Position numbers and translations under genes: made by a program
In this document: in pieces, positions 17,073-24,838 of the stretch
Layout of the letters: every line of letters begins with the position of its first letter
Numbering within the stretch: position 1 is the stretch's first letter
Assembly (NCBI GenBank): GCA_029555925.1
Contig: JAKPQU010000146.1
Span: forward strand, 1 to 32,894
Length of the DNA: 32,894 bases
DNA from: Bacillota bacterium
GTDB lineage: Bacteria > Eremiobacterota > SpSt-956 > JAKJGF01
Direction: 5' to 3'
The notes under the pieces: model-generated
What the model was told of the DNA's origin: nothing
The model's database searches: none
What the model saw: only the letters and a program-made list of their open reading frames with translations

Positions 17073-17513
17073 TCATTTAATTTCAATTTTCTTGGGCTGA
17101 ACTTTTTCTTCCTTCGGAAGAACTATTTCGAGAATACCGTTCTTATAACTGGCATTTACCTTATCGGCCTGTATACCGCTTCCTATGGTAAAGGACCTGT
17201 AGAAAGAACCGTAAACTCTTTCCTGACGAATATAATTTTCACCCTTATCTTCCTTCTCGAATTTCCTCTCGCCCTTTATGGTAAGCTGATTATCCTCTAA
17301 ATGTACATCAATATCCTTCTGTTCCATACCGGGAATTTCTGCCTTTACCACTATTTCATTCTCCTTCTCTATAACATCCACAGAAGGAGCCCAGCTTCTT
17401 GTTACAAATTCACCGGAACCGGTCACCTCTCTTTTCATAGTATCGGAGAATAATCTGTTAATCTCTCTCTGTAAAGAATTCATTTCTGAAAAAGGCTCCC
17501 ATCTCATTAACAT
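17073..17513 (-). CDS. Small heat-shock protein, Hsp20/alpha-crystallin family
   Basis: A 146-residue cytoplasmic ATP-independent holdase chaperone. The N-terminal arm (WEPFSEMNSLQREINRLFSD) leads to the alpha-crystallin domain, about residues 42-136. Typical strands are visible: SVDVIEKENEIVVKAEIPGM, DIDVHLEDNQLTIKGER, then ERVYGSFYRSFTI, with the late motif YKNGILEIVLPK and the short C-terminal tail IEIK. Length is normal. The start at 17513 follows agaggtgat with good spacing. It has its own near-consensus promoter and a strong terminator, so it is monocistronic. I found no CIRCE element. Confidence 0.95.
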   Translation of the reverse strand: MLMRWEPFSEMNSLQREINRLFSDTMKREVTGSGEFVTRSWAPSVDVIEKENEIVVKAEIPGMEQKDIDVHLEDNQLTIKGERKFEKEDKGENYIRQERVYGSFYRSFTIGSGIQADKVNASYKNGILEIVLPKEEKVQPKKIEIK

Positions 17514-17560
17514 ATCAAATCACCTCTTATATTATTTTAATTTTATCTGCTTGCATTATT

Positions 17561-17589
17561 ATTATAATAGTTTAGTGCGTATATGTCAA
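17561..17589 (-). promoter_or_regulatory. Sigma-70 type promoter of hsp20
   Basis: On the minus strand TTGACA (17584-17589) and TATAAT (17561-17566) are both perfect consensus and separated by exactly 17 bases. They lie about 50-75 bases before the hsp20 start. This suggests vegetative housekeeping expression, perhaps with added control. Confidence 0.85.
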
Positions 17590-17739
17590 GTATTTTTTAA
17601 AAGATTTTTTAAATTATTTACGGCTATTAAAAAACATGGATATATAAAAGGAAAAAGCTTTTTTCAGATCTAAAAATGATTTTCAGAAAAATCTTAAGGC
17701 TTTGCAGGAATTAATATAATTATAGAAGATACTCCAAAT

Positions 17740-17768
17740 TTTACATCATAATAGTTGAGCCTTATAAT
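17740..17768 (+). promoter_or_regulatory. Candidate sigma-70 promoter for the NAGPA-type gene
   Basis: TTTACA (17740-17745), a 17-base spacer, then TATAAT (17763-17768). It is on the plus strand about 170 bases before the start at 17938, which would give a leader of roughly 160 bases containing the small frame at 17819. Confidence 0.6.
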
Positions 17769-17818
17769 ATAAACTAATATAAATAATTAATATATAGGTT
17801 CAAGCCCCGGAGGAAACC

Positions 17819-17854
17819 ATGCATAATCCCTCTCCACATAAGGTATTACCGTAA
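17819..17854 (+). CDS. Possible 11-codon leader peptide
   Basis: ATG at 17819 follows ggagg (17809-17813) with 5-base spacing, one of the better ribosome binding sites in the window. It opens a frame of 11 codons (MHNPSPHKVLP) ending in TAA. It lies between the candidate promoter and the NAGPA-type gene, so it could be a regulatory upstream peptide. A chance match is possible. The opposite strand also has a protein-like frame here. Confidence 0.3.
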   Translation: MHNPSPHKVLP

Positions 17855-17937
17855 ATTTCAGCTTCATGAAGGAAATGAACAGTCCAGGTAGAATTTTCTG
17901 AATTCTCAATGTTATTTTTAGAAAGGATTTTATAACC

Positions 17938-19398
17938 ATGAAATTTAAAATGTTTCTTTTTATTCCCCTATTTGTGTATATTCTATTCAATTACTTCTGC
18001 TCAATTGCTACAGAAAAAGCCACTCTCACAGAGATCCGCTTCGGTTCAGACGCAGAAAAAACAAGACTGGCCTTCGATCTGAGTAAAAAAATTCCATACA
18101 CTATATGCCGTCAGGGGAATCCTGATATTTTTACCATTGAATTTCCGGGAACGGAATTGAGAAAAAATATCAAAAAAAACTATAAACCAAATGATAATCT
18201 TATAGAGGAAATTACTTTTGAAAAAACCAGATATGACAGCGTTATATCCACAATAAAACTGAAATACAATCTTCCCACGGAAAACTATAAAGCTTTTAAT
18301 ATGGAAACTCCTGATAGACTCGTATTTGATTTTTACAAAAATTTTGATGAAAAATCAGTAACATATCTATCTGAAAGTGTAATATGGACTCATATAAGAA
18401 AAGGTTCAGAGAAAGGTGTTATCACGTTCAATGTAGTTCTTGCGGATCTGGAAAGAGAAAATATCAACCTGAAAGCCATACAGGCTAAAGATAACAATAA
18501 AAGCAGAGAAACCACGAGTTCTATGGCACAGAGAACAGGAAGTCTTGTATCAGTAAACGGAGGTTATTATAACAGGGATGGCGGCCCTCTGGGACTTGTT
18601 ATAGTTGATGGTATACTTCAGAGCCCTCATGTGGCAAAAAGACCGCCAAGAACTGCTTTCGGCGTAAGATATGATAAAAAAATCCTTATAGACAGGGTAA
18701 AAGTTGTCGATAACAGGGTAATATCTCTTTCAGGAAAAGACTGGAGCAGGGTTATTTACGCCATTGGCGCAGGCCCCAATTTAATTACAGACGGAGCAAT
18801 AAATATCACTGATAAAGAAGAAGAACTGGGACCGGGAGGAAATGATGTAACAAGAAGGGCAGGCCATACTGCACTGGGTATCACTAAAGACAATAAACTC
18901 GTATTATTCAGTGTTGATGACAGGAAATCAAAATCCACGGAAAGTCTCGGGATGAATCTCAAAGAAATAGCAGAATATCTACTTAAACTCAATGTAACAG
19001 ATGCAATAAATATGGACGGAGGAGATTCTACAACAATGGTCATACAGGGAAAACTTATAAGCGAAACCTACAGCCCTGAAAGAAAAGTAGCAAACTGCTG
19101 GAGTCTTTTCGATACAGCTAATTCAGTAATTGCCCCGGCTTCTATAAATGTAAACCAGCTCGGTTACGATAATCTCACTTATTCCCTTGAGATTACAGTA
19201 ACAGATGGTTCTGGCAATCCAGTTCCTGATGGTACAGGCATAAGAATAAATTCTTCTTACGGTGTAGCCAAACCGTCCTTTGCTGTTACTAAAAATGGGA
19301 AAGCTTCAATAAAATTTGCTTCAATGAAGGCCGGTTCAGCAGTTCTCTCTATTAGCTCAGGGACAGTTACTCAGGAATTTACCCTTGAATTCCAATAA
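17938..19398 (+). CDS. Exported phosphodiester glycosidase (NAGPA-like) with AMIN-like and Ig-like domains
   Basis: A 486-residue exported protein. Residues 1-24 are a Sec signal with a hydrophobic core; a Cys at 21 does not form a lipobox. Residues about 28-135 look like an AMIN domain (repeated beta strands, TRLAFDLSKK and RLVFDF), a module that targets envelope proteins to peptidoglycan. Residues about 145-395 are a phosphodiester glycosidase (NAGPA/DUF2233) domain: VSVNGGYYNRDGGPLGLVI, then GHTALGITKDNKLVLFSVD, and the hallmark INMDGGDSTTMVI near 357-369. Residues about 397-486 resemble a bacterial Ig-like domain (VTDGSGNPVPDGTGI). Family members cut sugar-phosphodiester links, so a wall or exopolymer substrate is plausible. 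The start follows aaaggat. It ends at a shared bidirectional terminator. Confidence 0.9.
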   Translation: MKFKMFLFIPLFVYILFNYFCSIATEKATLTEIRFGSDAEKTRLAFDLSKKIPYTICRQGNPDIFTIEFPGTELRKNIKKNYKPNDNLIEEITFEKTRYDSVISTIKLKYNLPTENYKAFNMETPDRLVFDFYKNFDEKSVTYLSESVIWTHIRKGSEKGVITFNVVLADLERENINLKAIQAKDNNKSRETTSSMAQRTGSLVSVNGGYYNRDGGPLGLVIVDGILQSPHVAKRPPRTAFGVRYDKKILIDRVKVVDNRVISLSGKDWSRVIYAIGAGPNLITDGAINITDKEEELGPGGNDVTRRAGHTALGITKDNKLVLFSVDDRKSKSTESLGMNLKEIAEYLLKLNVTDAINMDGGDSTTMVIQGKLISETYSPERKVANCWSLFDTANSVIAPASINVNQLGYDNLTYSLEITVTDGSGNPVPDGTGIRINSSYGVAKPSFAVTKNGKASIKFASMKAGSAVLSISSGTVTQEFTLEFQ

Positions 19399-19415
19399 GT
19401 CACTAGTTATATAAA

Positions 19416-19448
19416 ATAAAAGAGGCTGTCCGAGACAGCCTCTTTTAT
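19416..19448. terminator. Bidirectional intrinsic terminator
   Basis: A perfect 15-bp stem (ataaaagaggctgtc / gacagcctcttttat) with a CGA loop. It lies between the convergent NAGPA-type and NlpC/P60-like genes, A-rich on the left and T-rich on the right, so it can work both ways. Confidence 0.92.
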
Positions 19449-19458
19449 CAGTTAAACA

Positions 19459-20970
19459 TTAACCTCTTGTATATACAACACCACTTCTGGAAAAACCATT
19501 TGATATTACCTGATGGCCAGGTCTGTCATTATTGGAGCCAATAAGTGACACACCGCCTCTTCTGGCATCAAAACCCTGAACAAGTTCCGTATGGCCTCTG
19601 CTTGCATTTATCCATACATCGCCCGGTTTTGCCATATGAAGGGGAACAGGTCTGTATCCCTGTCTCAGAAGAGACATTTCCAGTTCTCTCACATTTACAT
19701 GATGTCCTCTTATAAGGCCCTGACTCTCAAGACAGGAACTTACGAAATCAGCACAATTATTGGTCTGTCCACCGGCAGCAGTAAAGTGAGGAAGCTGTCC
19801 TTTAATACTCCATGACTCCCTTCCGAGGAACTGTCTGCCCATTGCTACGGCAGCAGAACCTGAACCGTTTGCAGCCACACCCTGAGGTATATAACCTCCG
19901 TAATTACCTGCATAGGCTCCTGCATAGGCTCCATAAGGTCCTACTCCCGCATAGGCTCCTGCGTAAGAACCTCCTCCGTAACCTCCGCCATAATTAACGG
20001 CAAAACCACCCATCATACCCATACCGCCCATCATACCCATACCCAGACCCATGTTCATACCGCCCATCATGCCCATACCGCCCATCATGGAAGATAGAGC
20101 CATAAAGAATGGCATTGCCATCGGCATACCGCCGAACATCATTCCTGCATTCATTCCCAGGCCCATTCCTCCCATCATGCCCATCATCATACCCATAGCC
20201 ATTGTACTGAAAAGCTGCTGGGTGAACTGACTCAAATAAGGAGGACATCCTCCGCCGGGGAAGCCGGGATAAAACGGTGTTTGACCGCCCATCATTGAAG
20301 GCCCGGGTAAACTCGGGAAATTAACCGGAGGCGTATAGGACGGGAAAGAAGGCATGTAATTTCCGCCATAGTTGGGCTGATAATGGCCTACATTCTGAGG
20401 AGAACCCCAGTCTGAAGCCCAGTTATGCCTCAGATTAAAAATCTGTTCACTGCTGTTATCTAGTCTGTTATTCAGAGCAAGTCTTTCACCTGCCGTAAAA
20501 GTACTGGTTCCTGTTATCCAGTTATGGAAACCATTGGGACTTGCCTGCATTTTTCCATATTTAGTAGCTGTTTCTCCCTGATAATTCAGAGTATGAACAG
20601 CTTCACCTTCTGTAAGACTTCCGTCTGTAATCCCATCATAGGTTCTTGAAAGCTGATTCTGCATCCTTGCTTCAATTTCATTTTCAGGACCTTTAGTTAC
20701 TGGATTAAAGTCCCCTCTACTGTACAGAGACATCATACGTTCATTATATTTATTTCTCTGTTCCAGTATCTGGCGCTCCTGCCAGGACATATTACCGTCT
20801 TTAAGGAATTTCCCCTCCATTTCCCTTGTTTCCTGATCATACTTGGCAAGAGCCATATACTCTGCTTTATTAAGCTGACCGCTCTTTGTTCCATCAACCA
20901 GCCTGTTTGTAAAAAGCCCCTGCTGTCTGTTTACAGCTCCCTGGTTCATCATATTAATCATTCCAAACAT
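19459..20970 (-). CDS. NlpC/P60-like protein with N-terminal helical repeats and Met/Gly-rich middle
   Basis: A 503-residue protein. Residues about 20-85 and 105-183 are two copies of a helical pair of the GxLxxxE / LTxxER type (GTKSGQLNKAEY and MSWQERQILEQ; DGSLTEGEAVHTL, then FTAGERLALNNRLDNSSEQIF). Residues 190-245 are Pro/Gly/Tyr-rich. Residues about 255-325 are very rich in Met and Gly. Residues 325-365 carry YAGAYAG repeats. Residues about 375-503 resemble an NlpC/P60 or CHAP cysteine hydrolase: NNCADFVSSCL (Cys406), PGDVWI, GHTELV (His460). There is no signal peptide despite a domain that normally acts on peptidoglycan. The start at 20970 is supported by aaaggtgg. Its same-strand neighbour is the EEP-family gene. 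Role unknown; a non-Sec exported enzyme is one possibility. Confidence 0.82.
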   Translation of the reverse strand: MFGMINMMNQGAVNRQQGLFTNRLVDGTKSGQLNKAEYMALAKYDQETREMEGKFLKDGNMSWQERQILEQRNKYNERMMSLYSRGDFNPVTKGPENEIEARMQNQLSRTYDGITDGSLTEGEAVHTLNYQGETATKYGKMQASPNGFHNWITGTSTFTAGERLALNNRLDNSSEQIFNLRHNWASDWGSPQNVGHYQPNYGGNYMPSFPSYTPPVNFPSLPGPSMMGGQTPFYPGFPGGGCPPYLSQFTQQLFSTMAMGMMMGMMGGMGLGMNAGMMFGGMPMAMPFFMALSSMMGGMGMMGGMNMGLGMGMMGGMGMMGGFAVNYGGGYGGGSYAGAYAGVGPYGAYAGAYAGNYGGYIPQGVAANGSGSAAVAMGRQFLGRESWSIKGQLPHFTAAGGQTNNCADFVSSCLESQGLIRGHHVNVRELEMSLLRQGYRPVPLHMAKPGDVWINASRGHTELVQGFDARRGGVSLIGSNNDRPGHQVISNGFSRSGVVYTRG

Positions 20971-21092
20971 AGCTGTCTACCACCTTTCTAAAAAATTTAC
21001 TTTCGCTAAAACATATCACAACAAAAAAATCTTTTCATCTCTTATATCACGCATTTTAAAAAAAAGTAAATAGTTTTTCCAAAAAAAGCTAT

Positions 21093-21130
21093 TAGCTATT
21101 AGTTTTTTTTAAAGAAAAAACCAATAGCTA
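21093..21130 (-). terminator. Likely terminator of the EEP-family gene
   Basis: tagctatt pairs with aatagcta, extended by a G-C pair and a T6/A6 run, with one mismatch. It is just 3' of the EEP-family gene on the minus strand and is followed by a T-run in that direction. It separates this gene from the NlpC/P60-like gene. Confidence 0.65.
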
Positions 21131-21155
21131 ATTTTATTAATTGACCTTTCTATTA

Positions 21156-22304
21156 CTAGTCATTATCTACATCTTTAAAACTTGCCACTACAGGCCTGTG
21201 ATCTGATGTAACCCTTTCTCCTCTTACCACACCTGTAGTACCGGGGATATATTCTTCCAGAGAGCCTCCATTTACCGTGGTAACTCCTATCTGATCTATA
21301 AGCCTGTGTGTTACAGGATGGGACCATTCGTCTCTTATTGCAGCTTCAGAGGTAACCATATGTAAATCAGTGCCTTCACCGAGTTTTCTTGTAGTGGAGC
21401 TGTTCAGGGTATCATTGAAATCACCTGCAAAAATAATATCTTTATCTTCGCCGGCAGCCATTCTGTCTTTCGCCCATTTATTGATTACACTTACCTGGGC
21501 ATCTCTTATCTGTTTGCAATCACCTTTCTGGCCTGCTTTAAGGTGCATGGCCACCATGGTAAAATCAAATCCTCCTTCTTTACTCTTGAATTTCGCAGCA
21601 AGAGGGGCTCTCAGATGTCCGTCTCCGGCAAGCTCAGGCACCTGTGCTTCCATAATTTCCGTTACGGAAGACTTATCGCATGTTATCTTTTCTCCATTAT
21701 AAATAATCCCTACCATCTGGCTTTTACCGTCTTCTCTTTTTCCTGTAGTACCGAGTACATAATCATAACCGGGTAAATTACCTACAACTTTCTGGAGAGC
21801 TTTTTCATCGGATATTTCCTGCACTGCCATGACTTCGGCACCTGACTGTTTTATGGCATCTGCCATCTTCTGATAGTCCTGCTCTGTTCTCGGCTGGGCA
21901 CCTGTAGGTTTCCCATTGAAAAACATTCTTGCTTCATCACAGCCAAGCCATTCCATATTAAAGGTTCCAACTTCAACAGTTTTTCCGTCTATATTTGTTT
22001 TAGACCTGTCCACACCTGTTTTTGCCTGCTCAGGAACCAGTCCGAGAGGGTCTACAAGTTTTTTCCTGGCTTCAAATACCCTGGGGTCTGAATTACCTGC
22101 ACCTGTTCTGTTACCGCTCTCTACAGAAGTAAACTGTGAATTATCACCTCTGTAAAAATTTTCCATTGCTTTCATATGCTGATTTTTTACTTCAGGTAAA
22201 GATTTACTCTTACCAGAAGAAGCCGCACCTGCCTGCATAGGCCTCTGATTGGCCGTAGTACGGGATATCAGATAGCCGTCAGTCGTTTGATTGGTATTTA
22301 TCAT
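21156..22304 (-). CDS. Endonuclease/exonuclease/phosphatase (EEP) family protein
   Basis: A 382-residue protein started at 22304, where aaaggagc is spaced about 10 bases from the ATG. The longer frame to 22337 runs into a heptad array and is unlikely. Residues 1-105 are polar and low-complexity (Asn, Gln, Ser, Thr, Gly-rich) without a Sec signal. Residues about 110-378 are a complete EEP hydrolase: FNMEW (Asn116), VQEI (Glu163), AMHLKAG (His254), AGDFND (Asp295, Asn297) and SDHRPV (Asp368, His369). All metal and catalytic positions are present. The superfamily covers nucleases, inositol-phosphate phosphatases and sphingomyelinases, and I cannot tell which applies. The N-terminus starts MIN and is Asn/Gln-rich, as is that of the NlpC/P60-like neighbour. 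Confidence 0.88.
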   Translation of the reverse strand: MINTNQTTDGYLISRTTANQRPMQAGAASSGKSKSLPEVKNQHMKAMENFYRGDNSQFTSVESGNRTGAGNSDPRVFEARKKLVDPLGLVPEQAKTGVDRSKTNIDGKTVEVGTFNMEWLGCDEARMFFNGKPTGAQPRTEQDYQKMADAIKQSGAEVMAVQEISDEKALQKVVGNLPGYDYVLGTTGKREDGKSQMVGIIYNGEKITCDKSSVTEIMEAQVPELAGDGHLRAPLAAKFKSKEGGFDFTMVAMHLKAGQKGDCKQIRDAQVSVINKWAKDRMAAGEDKDIIFAGDFNDTLNSSTTRKLGEGTDLHMVTSEAAIRDEWSHPVTHRLIDQIGVTTVNGGSLEEYIPGTTGVVRGERVTSDHRPVVASFKDVDND

Positions 22305-22324
22305 AACAGCTACGCTCCTTTGTT

Positions 22325-22338
22325 CGTGACGCGTCACG
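22325..22338. repeat. Palindromic heptad pair upstream of the EEP gene
   Basis: cgtgacgcgtcacg, a perfect 14-bp palindrome of two complementary GTGACGC units, followed by degenerate units to about 22350. It lies directly before the ribosome binding site (aaaggagc, on the minus strand) of the EEP-family gene. Confidence 0.7.
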
Positions 22339-22494
22339 TGTGATGTGCGACCGGCATTTACCGGAACACTACATTATATATGTATATTATCAATTATTTT
22401 TTACGAAAAGTAAAGAGTAATTTATAAAAAATAACTTCATAGAAGAAGGATAAAGCAAATAATTTAAGAATTTATGACTTCAGTCAGTTACACG

Positions 22495-22501
22495 AAGGGA
22501 G
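22495..22501 (+). promoter_or_regulatory. Displaced Shine-Dalgarno of mqnL
   Basis: aagggag is the only good ribosome binding sequence before the mqnL start. It lies 50 bases upstream of the ATG at 22552. Between them is a perfect 28-bp palindrome (22517-22544). Folding that palindrome would bring the two to about 22 bases apart. Either the repeat has inserted into the initiation region, or the start uses no Shine-Dalgarno. Confidence 0.45.
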
Positions 22502-22516
22502 AAAACTCAATCTTCG

Positions 22517-22544
22517 CGTGACGCGTGACGCGTCACGCGTCACG
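22517..22544. repeat. Perfect 28-bp heptad palindrome before mqnL
   Basis: Two gtgacgc units followed by two gtcacgc units, making a perfect 28-bp inverted repeat centred on ACGCGT. It ends 7 bases before the mqnL start codon and would form a strong GC-rich hairpin in the mRNA leader. Confidence 0.88.
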
Positions 22545-22551
22545 TACCATA

Positions 22552-24003
22552 ATGGCATATAAAGATTTAAGAGAATTTATTTTAAAACTTGAAAAAAACA
22601 AAGAACTGGTAAGGATTAAAACAGAGGTCTCCCCTGTTCTTGAAATCACTGAGATTGCAGACAGAATCTCTAAAAGTCATGGCCCTGCCCTTTTATTTGA
22701 ACATTTAAAAGGTTACAGTTTTCCAATTCTCATAAATGCTTTCGGTTCTTATAAACGTATGGCCATGGCACTGGAGGTTAACCATACAGACGAAATTGCA
22801 AAAAGAATAAAAGAAATGATGAAACCTCATATACCGGATGGCTTTTTCGGGAAACTGCAGATGCTTCCGAAATTAAAAGAAATTTCAGATTCTGTGCCTA
22901 AAATTGTCTCTCACGGTCCATGCCAGGAAGTTGTTCTGAAAGACGGCCCTATGCTCGACTCAATACCTGTTTTAACATGCTGGCCTCATGACGGAGGCCC
23001 TTTTATCACTCTTCCCATGGTATTTACAAAAGACAGTGAAACAGGACAGAGAAACTGTGGCATGTACCGAATGCAGGTCTATGACAGGGTCACATGCGGC
23101 ATGCACTGGCATATACATAAAGACGGAAGAAGACATTATCTGAAACATGAAAAAAGCGGAAAACCAATGGAAGTAGCAGTTGCCATAGGAGGAGACCCGG
23201 CAGTTATCTATGCTGCTACTGCACCTCTTCCCCCTGACATCGATGAAATGATGTTTGCAGGATTTTTAAGAAAAAAACCTGTAGAACTGGTAAAATGTAA
23301 AACAGTAGATATAGAAGTTCCCGCCCATAGCGAGTTTATACTGGAAGGTGAAATAATGCCTGGAGAATTTCATGTAGAAGGCCCTTTCGGCGACCATACA
23401 GGCTTTTATTCCCCTGCAGATAACTATCCAGTAATGCACATAAAATGTATCACTCACAGGAAAGATGCCATATATCCTGCAACTATCGTAGGGAAACCTC
23501 CCATGGAAGATTGCTATATGGCAAAGGCTACGGAAAGAATCTTTCTTCCCATGCTTCAGATGATACTGCCGGAAATTGTAGATATAAACCTTCCCATTGA
23601 AGGGGTATTTCATAACTGTGCCATTATTTCCATAAAAAAAACCTATCCTGCACAGGGTAAAAAAGTCATCAATGCCCTCTGGGGCATGGGACAGATGATG
23701 AATACGAAATTCATCATAACAGTCGAAGACGATACAGATGTACAGAATATAAATGAAGTTGCCTGGAGAGCCTTTAATAATGTAGATCCAAAAAGGGATT
23801 TTGTATTTTCGGAAGGCCCTCTCGATGTTCTCGATCACTCTGCTTCATGGCCTCTATTCGGTAACAAACTCGGTATAGATGCAACAAGAAAAGGGCCACA
23901 GGAAGGTATGCAGAGGCCATGGCCTGAAGAAATCAAAATGAGCAAAGAAATTAAAGATCTGGTAGACAGAAAATGGAAAGAATATTTTGTGACAAATGAT
24001 TAA
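22552..24003 (+). CDS. mqnL: UbiD family decarboxylase of the futalosine menaquinone route
   Basis: A 483-residue prenyl-FMN-dependent decarboxylase. The N-terminus AYKDLREFILKLEKN, VSPVLEITEIADRIS and INAFGSYKRMAMAL matches the menaquinone-type UbiD group. Further motifs are RNCGMYRMQ, MHWHIHKDGRRHYL and the active-site region GEFHVEGPFGDHTGFYSP. It is expected to decarboxylate the prenylated naphthoate intermediate after MqnP. The true start is the ATG at 22552 (MAYKDL). Nine extra upstream codons from 22525 are encoded by the heptad palindrome and do not fit the family. It overlaps the UbiA-type gene by 8 bases and needs the cofactor made by the UbiX-type product two genes on. A general UbiD with another aromatic substrate is possible but less likely given mqnE nearby. 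Confidence 0.92.
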   Translation: MAYKDLREFILKLEKNKELVRIKTEVSPVLEITEIADRISKSHGPALLFEHLKGYSFPILINAFGSYKRMAMALEVNHTDEIAKRIKEMMKPHIPDGFFGKLQMLPKLKEISDSVPKIVSHGPCQEVVLKDGPMLDSIPVLTCWPHDGGPFITLPMVFTKDSETGQRNCGMYRMQVYDRVTCGMHWHIHKDGRRHYLKHEKSGKPMEVAVAIGGDPAVIYAATAPLPPDIDEMMFAGFLRKKPVELVKCKTVDIEVPAHSEFILEGEIMPGEFHVEGPFGDHTGFYSPADNYPVMHIKCITHRKDAIYPATIVGKPPMEDCYMAKATERIFLPMLQMILPEIVDINLPIEGVFHNCAIISIKKTYPAQGKKVINALWGMGQMMNTKFIITVEDDTDVQNINEVAWRAFNNVDPKRDFVFSEGPLDVLDHSASWPLFGNKLGIDATRKGPQEGMQRPWPEEIKMSKEIKDLVDRKWKEYFVTND

Positions 24004-24838
24004 AAAATTTATCGATCTCGTAAGATTCGAACAGACTATATTCGCTCTTCCCTTCGCTTATTTAGGAGTAATTGTGGCAGCAGGGAAAATACCTTCTTTC
24101 TCCGTATGGCTGTGGGTTACTCTTGCCATGTTCGGAGCAAGAACGGCAGGAATGTCTCTGAACCGCATCATAGACGTGGAAATAGACACTAAAAATCCGA
24201 GAACAAGAGATAGACTGCTGCCTTCAGGAAAAATAACAGGAAGCTCTGTGTGGCTTATTACCTTTATATCACTCGGTCTTCTGGTTTTCTCTTCCTGGAT
24301 GTTAAATCCTCTCTGTTTCAAATTAAGTCCTCTTGCCGTGGCACTTCTATGGTTTTATTCATATTGTAAACGTTTTACATGGGCCACCCATTTAATTCTC
24401 GGACTGGTAGAATCTGCCGCTCCCATAGGAGGATGGCTTGCAGTTACAGGCACATGGAGTATAACTCCCTTTTTTCTCGGCGCAGCCATTATATTCTGGA
24501 TGACAGGTCTTGATATAATCTATGCCTGCCAGGATTATGAATTTGACAGAAAAGAACATCTTTATTCAATACCGGCAGCATTCGGACTCAATAATGCTCT
24601 GATCATATCTTCCCTGTCTCATATACTCACCGTCTTCTTTTTACTCCTATTCGGTATTATGGCAAAAACAGGTATTATTTATTATGGAGGCCTTGCAGTC
24701 ACGTCTTTACTGTTTATCTATGAACACAGCCTTGTAAACCCGAAGGATTTAACACATGTAGACAGGGCATTTTTTACCGTAAACGGATGGATTTCCTTTG
24801 TTATATTAATTTTCACAACAGGAGATGTTCTGCTATGA
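23996..24838 (+). CDS. mqnP: UbiA family prenyltransferase (menaquinone type)
   Basis: A 280-residue integral membrane prenyltransferase with seven to nine hydrophobic segments. Both Asp-rich motifs are present: NRIIDVEIDTKNPRTRDRLLPSG (about 55-77) and DIIYACQDYEFDRKEHLYSIP (about 175-195), which bind Mg-polyprenyl diphosphate. In the futalosine pathway MqnP attaches the polyprenyl tail to 1,4-dihydroxy-6-naphthoate. The gene starts within the last codons of mqnL and ends in an ATGA overlap with ubiX, so the three are translationally coupled. Homology alone cannot separate ubiquinone from menaquinone use. The operon partners and mqnE favour menaquinone. Confidence 0.93.
   Translation: MIKKFIDLVRFEQTIFALPFAYLGVIVAAGKIPSFSVWLWVTLAMFGARTAGMSLNRIIDVEIDTKNPRTRDRLLPSGKITGSSVWLITFISLGLLVFSSWMLNPLCFKLSPLAVALLWFYSYCKRFTWATHLILGLVESAAPIGGWLAVTGTWSITPFFLGAAIIFWMTGLDIIYACQDYEFDRKEHLYSIPAAFGLNNALIISSLSHILTVFFLLLFGIMAKTGIIYYGGLAVTSLLFIYEHSLVNPKDLTHVDRAFFTVNGWISFVILIFTTGDVLL

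Larger units (their letters stand above)
17514..17937. other. Intergenic region between hsp20 and the NAGPA-type gene
   Basis: This 424-bp divergent gap holds the hsp20 promoter and, on the plus strand, a second promoter-like pair at 17740-17768. Downstream of that is a Shine-Dalgarno-headed 11-codon reading frame at 17819-17854. On the minus strand, an open frame through 17787-17866 reads as protein-like (VIPYVERDYAWFPPG) but has no ribosome binding site. It could be a gene remnant. There is no heptad array here, unlike most gaps in the window. Confidence 0.6.

Noticed and set aside
17514..17600. CIRCE (HrcA) operator before hsp20
   Set aside because: The TTAGCACTC-N9-GAGTGCTAA inverted repeat is not present; only a short ttagtgcg resemblance exists.
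19994..20248. Gly/Tyr/Asp-rich frame overlapping the Met/Gly-rich segment
   Set aside because: It is a shifted frame of the repetitive coding DNA of the NlpC/P60-like gene, with no independent start signal.
22305..22337. Eleven-codon N-terminal extension of the EEP gene
   Set aside because: It runs into the heptad palindrome, and a strong Shine-Dalgarno supports the internal ATG at 22304.
22525..22551. Nine-codon N-terminal extension of mqnL
   Set aside because: It is encoded by the palindromic array. The family N-terminus begins at MAYKDL (22552).
23266..23838. 190-codon frame antisense to mqnL
   Set aside because: It lies fully inside a well-supported UbiD family gene and has no recognisable domain or start signal.
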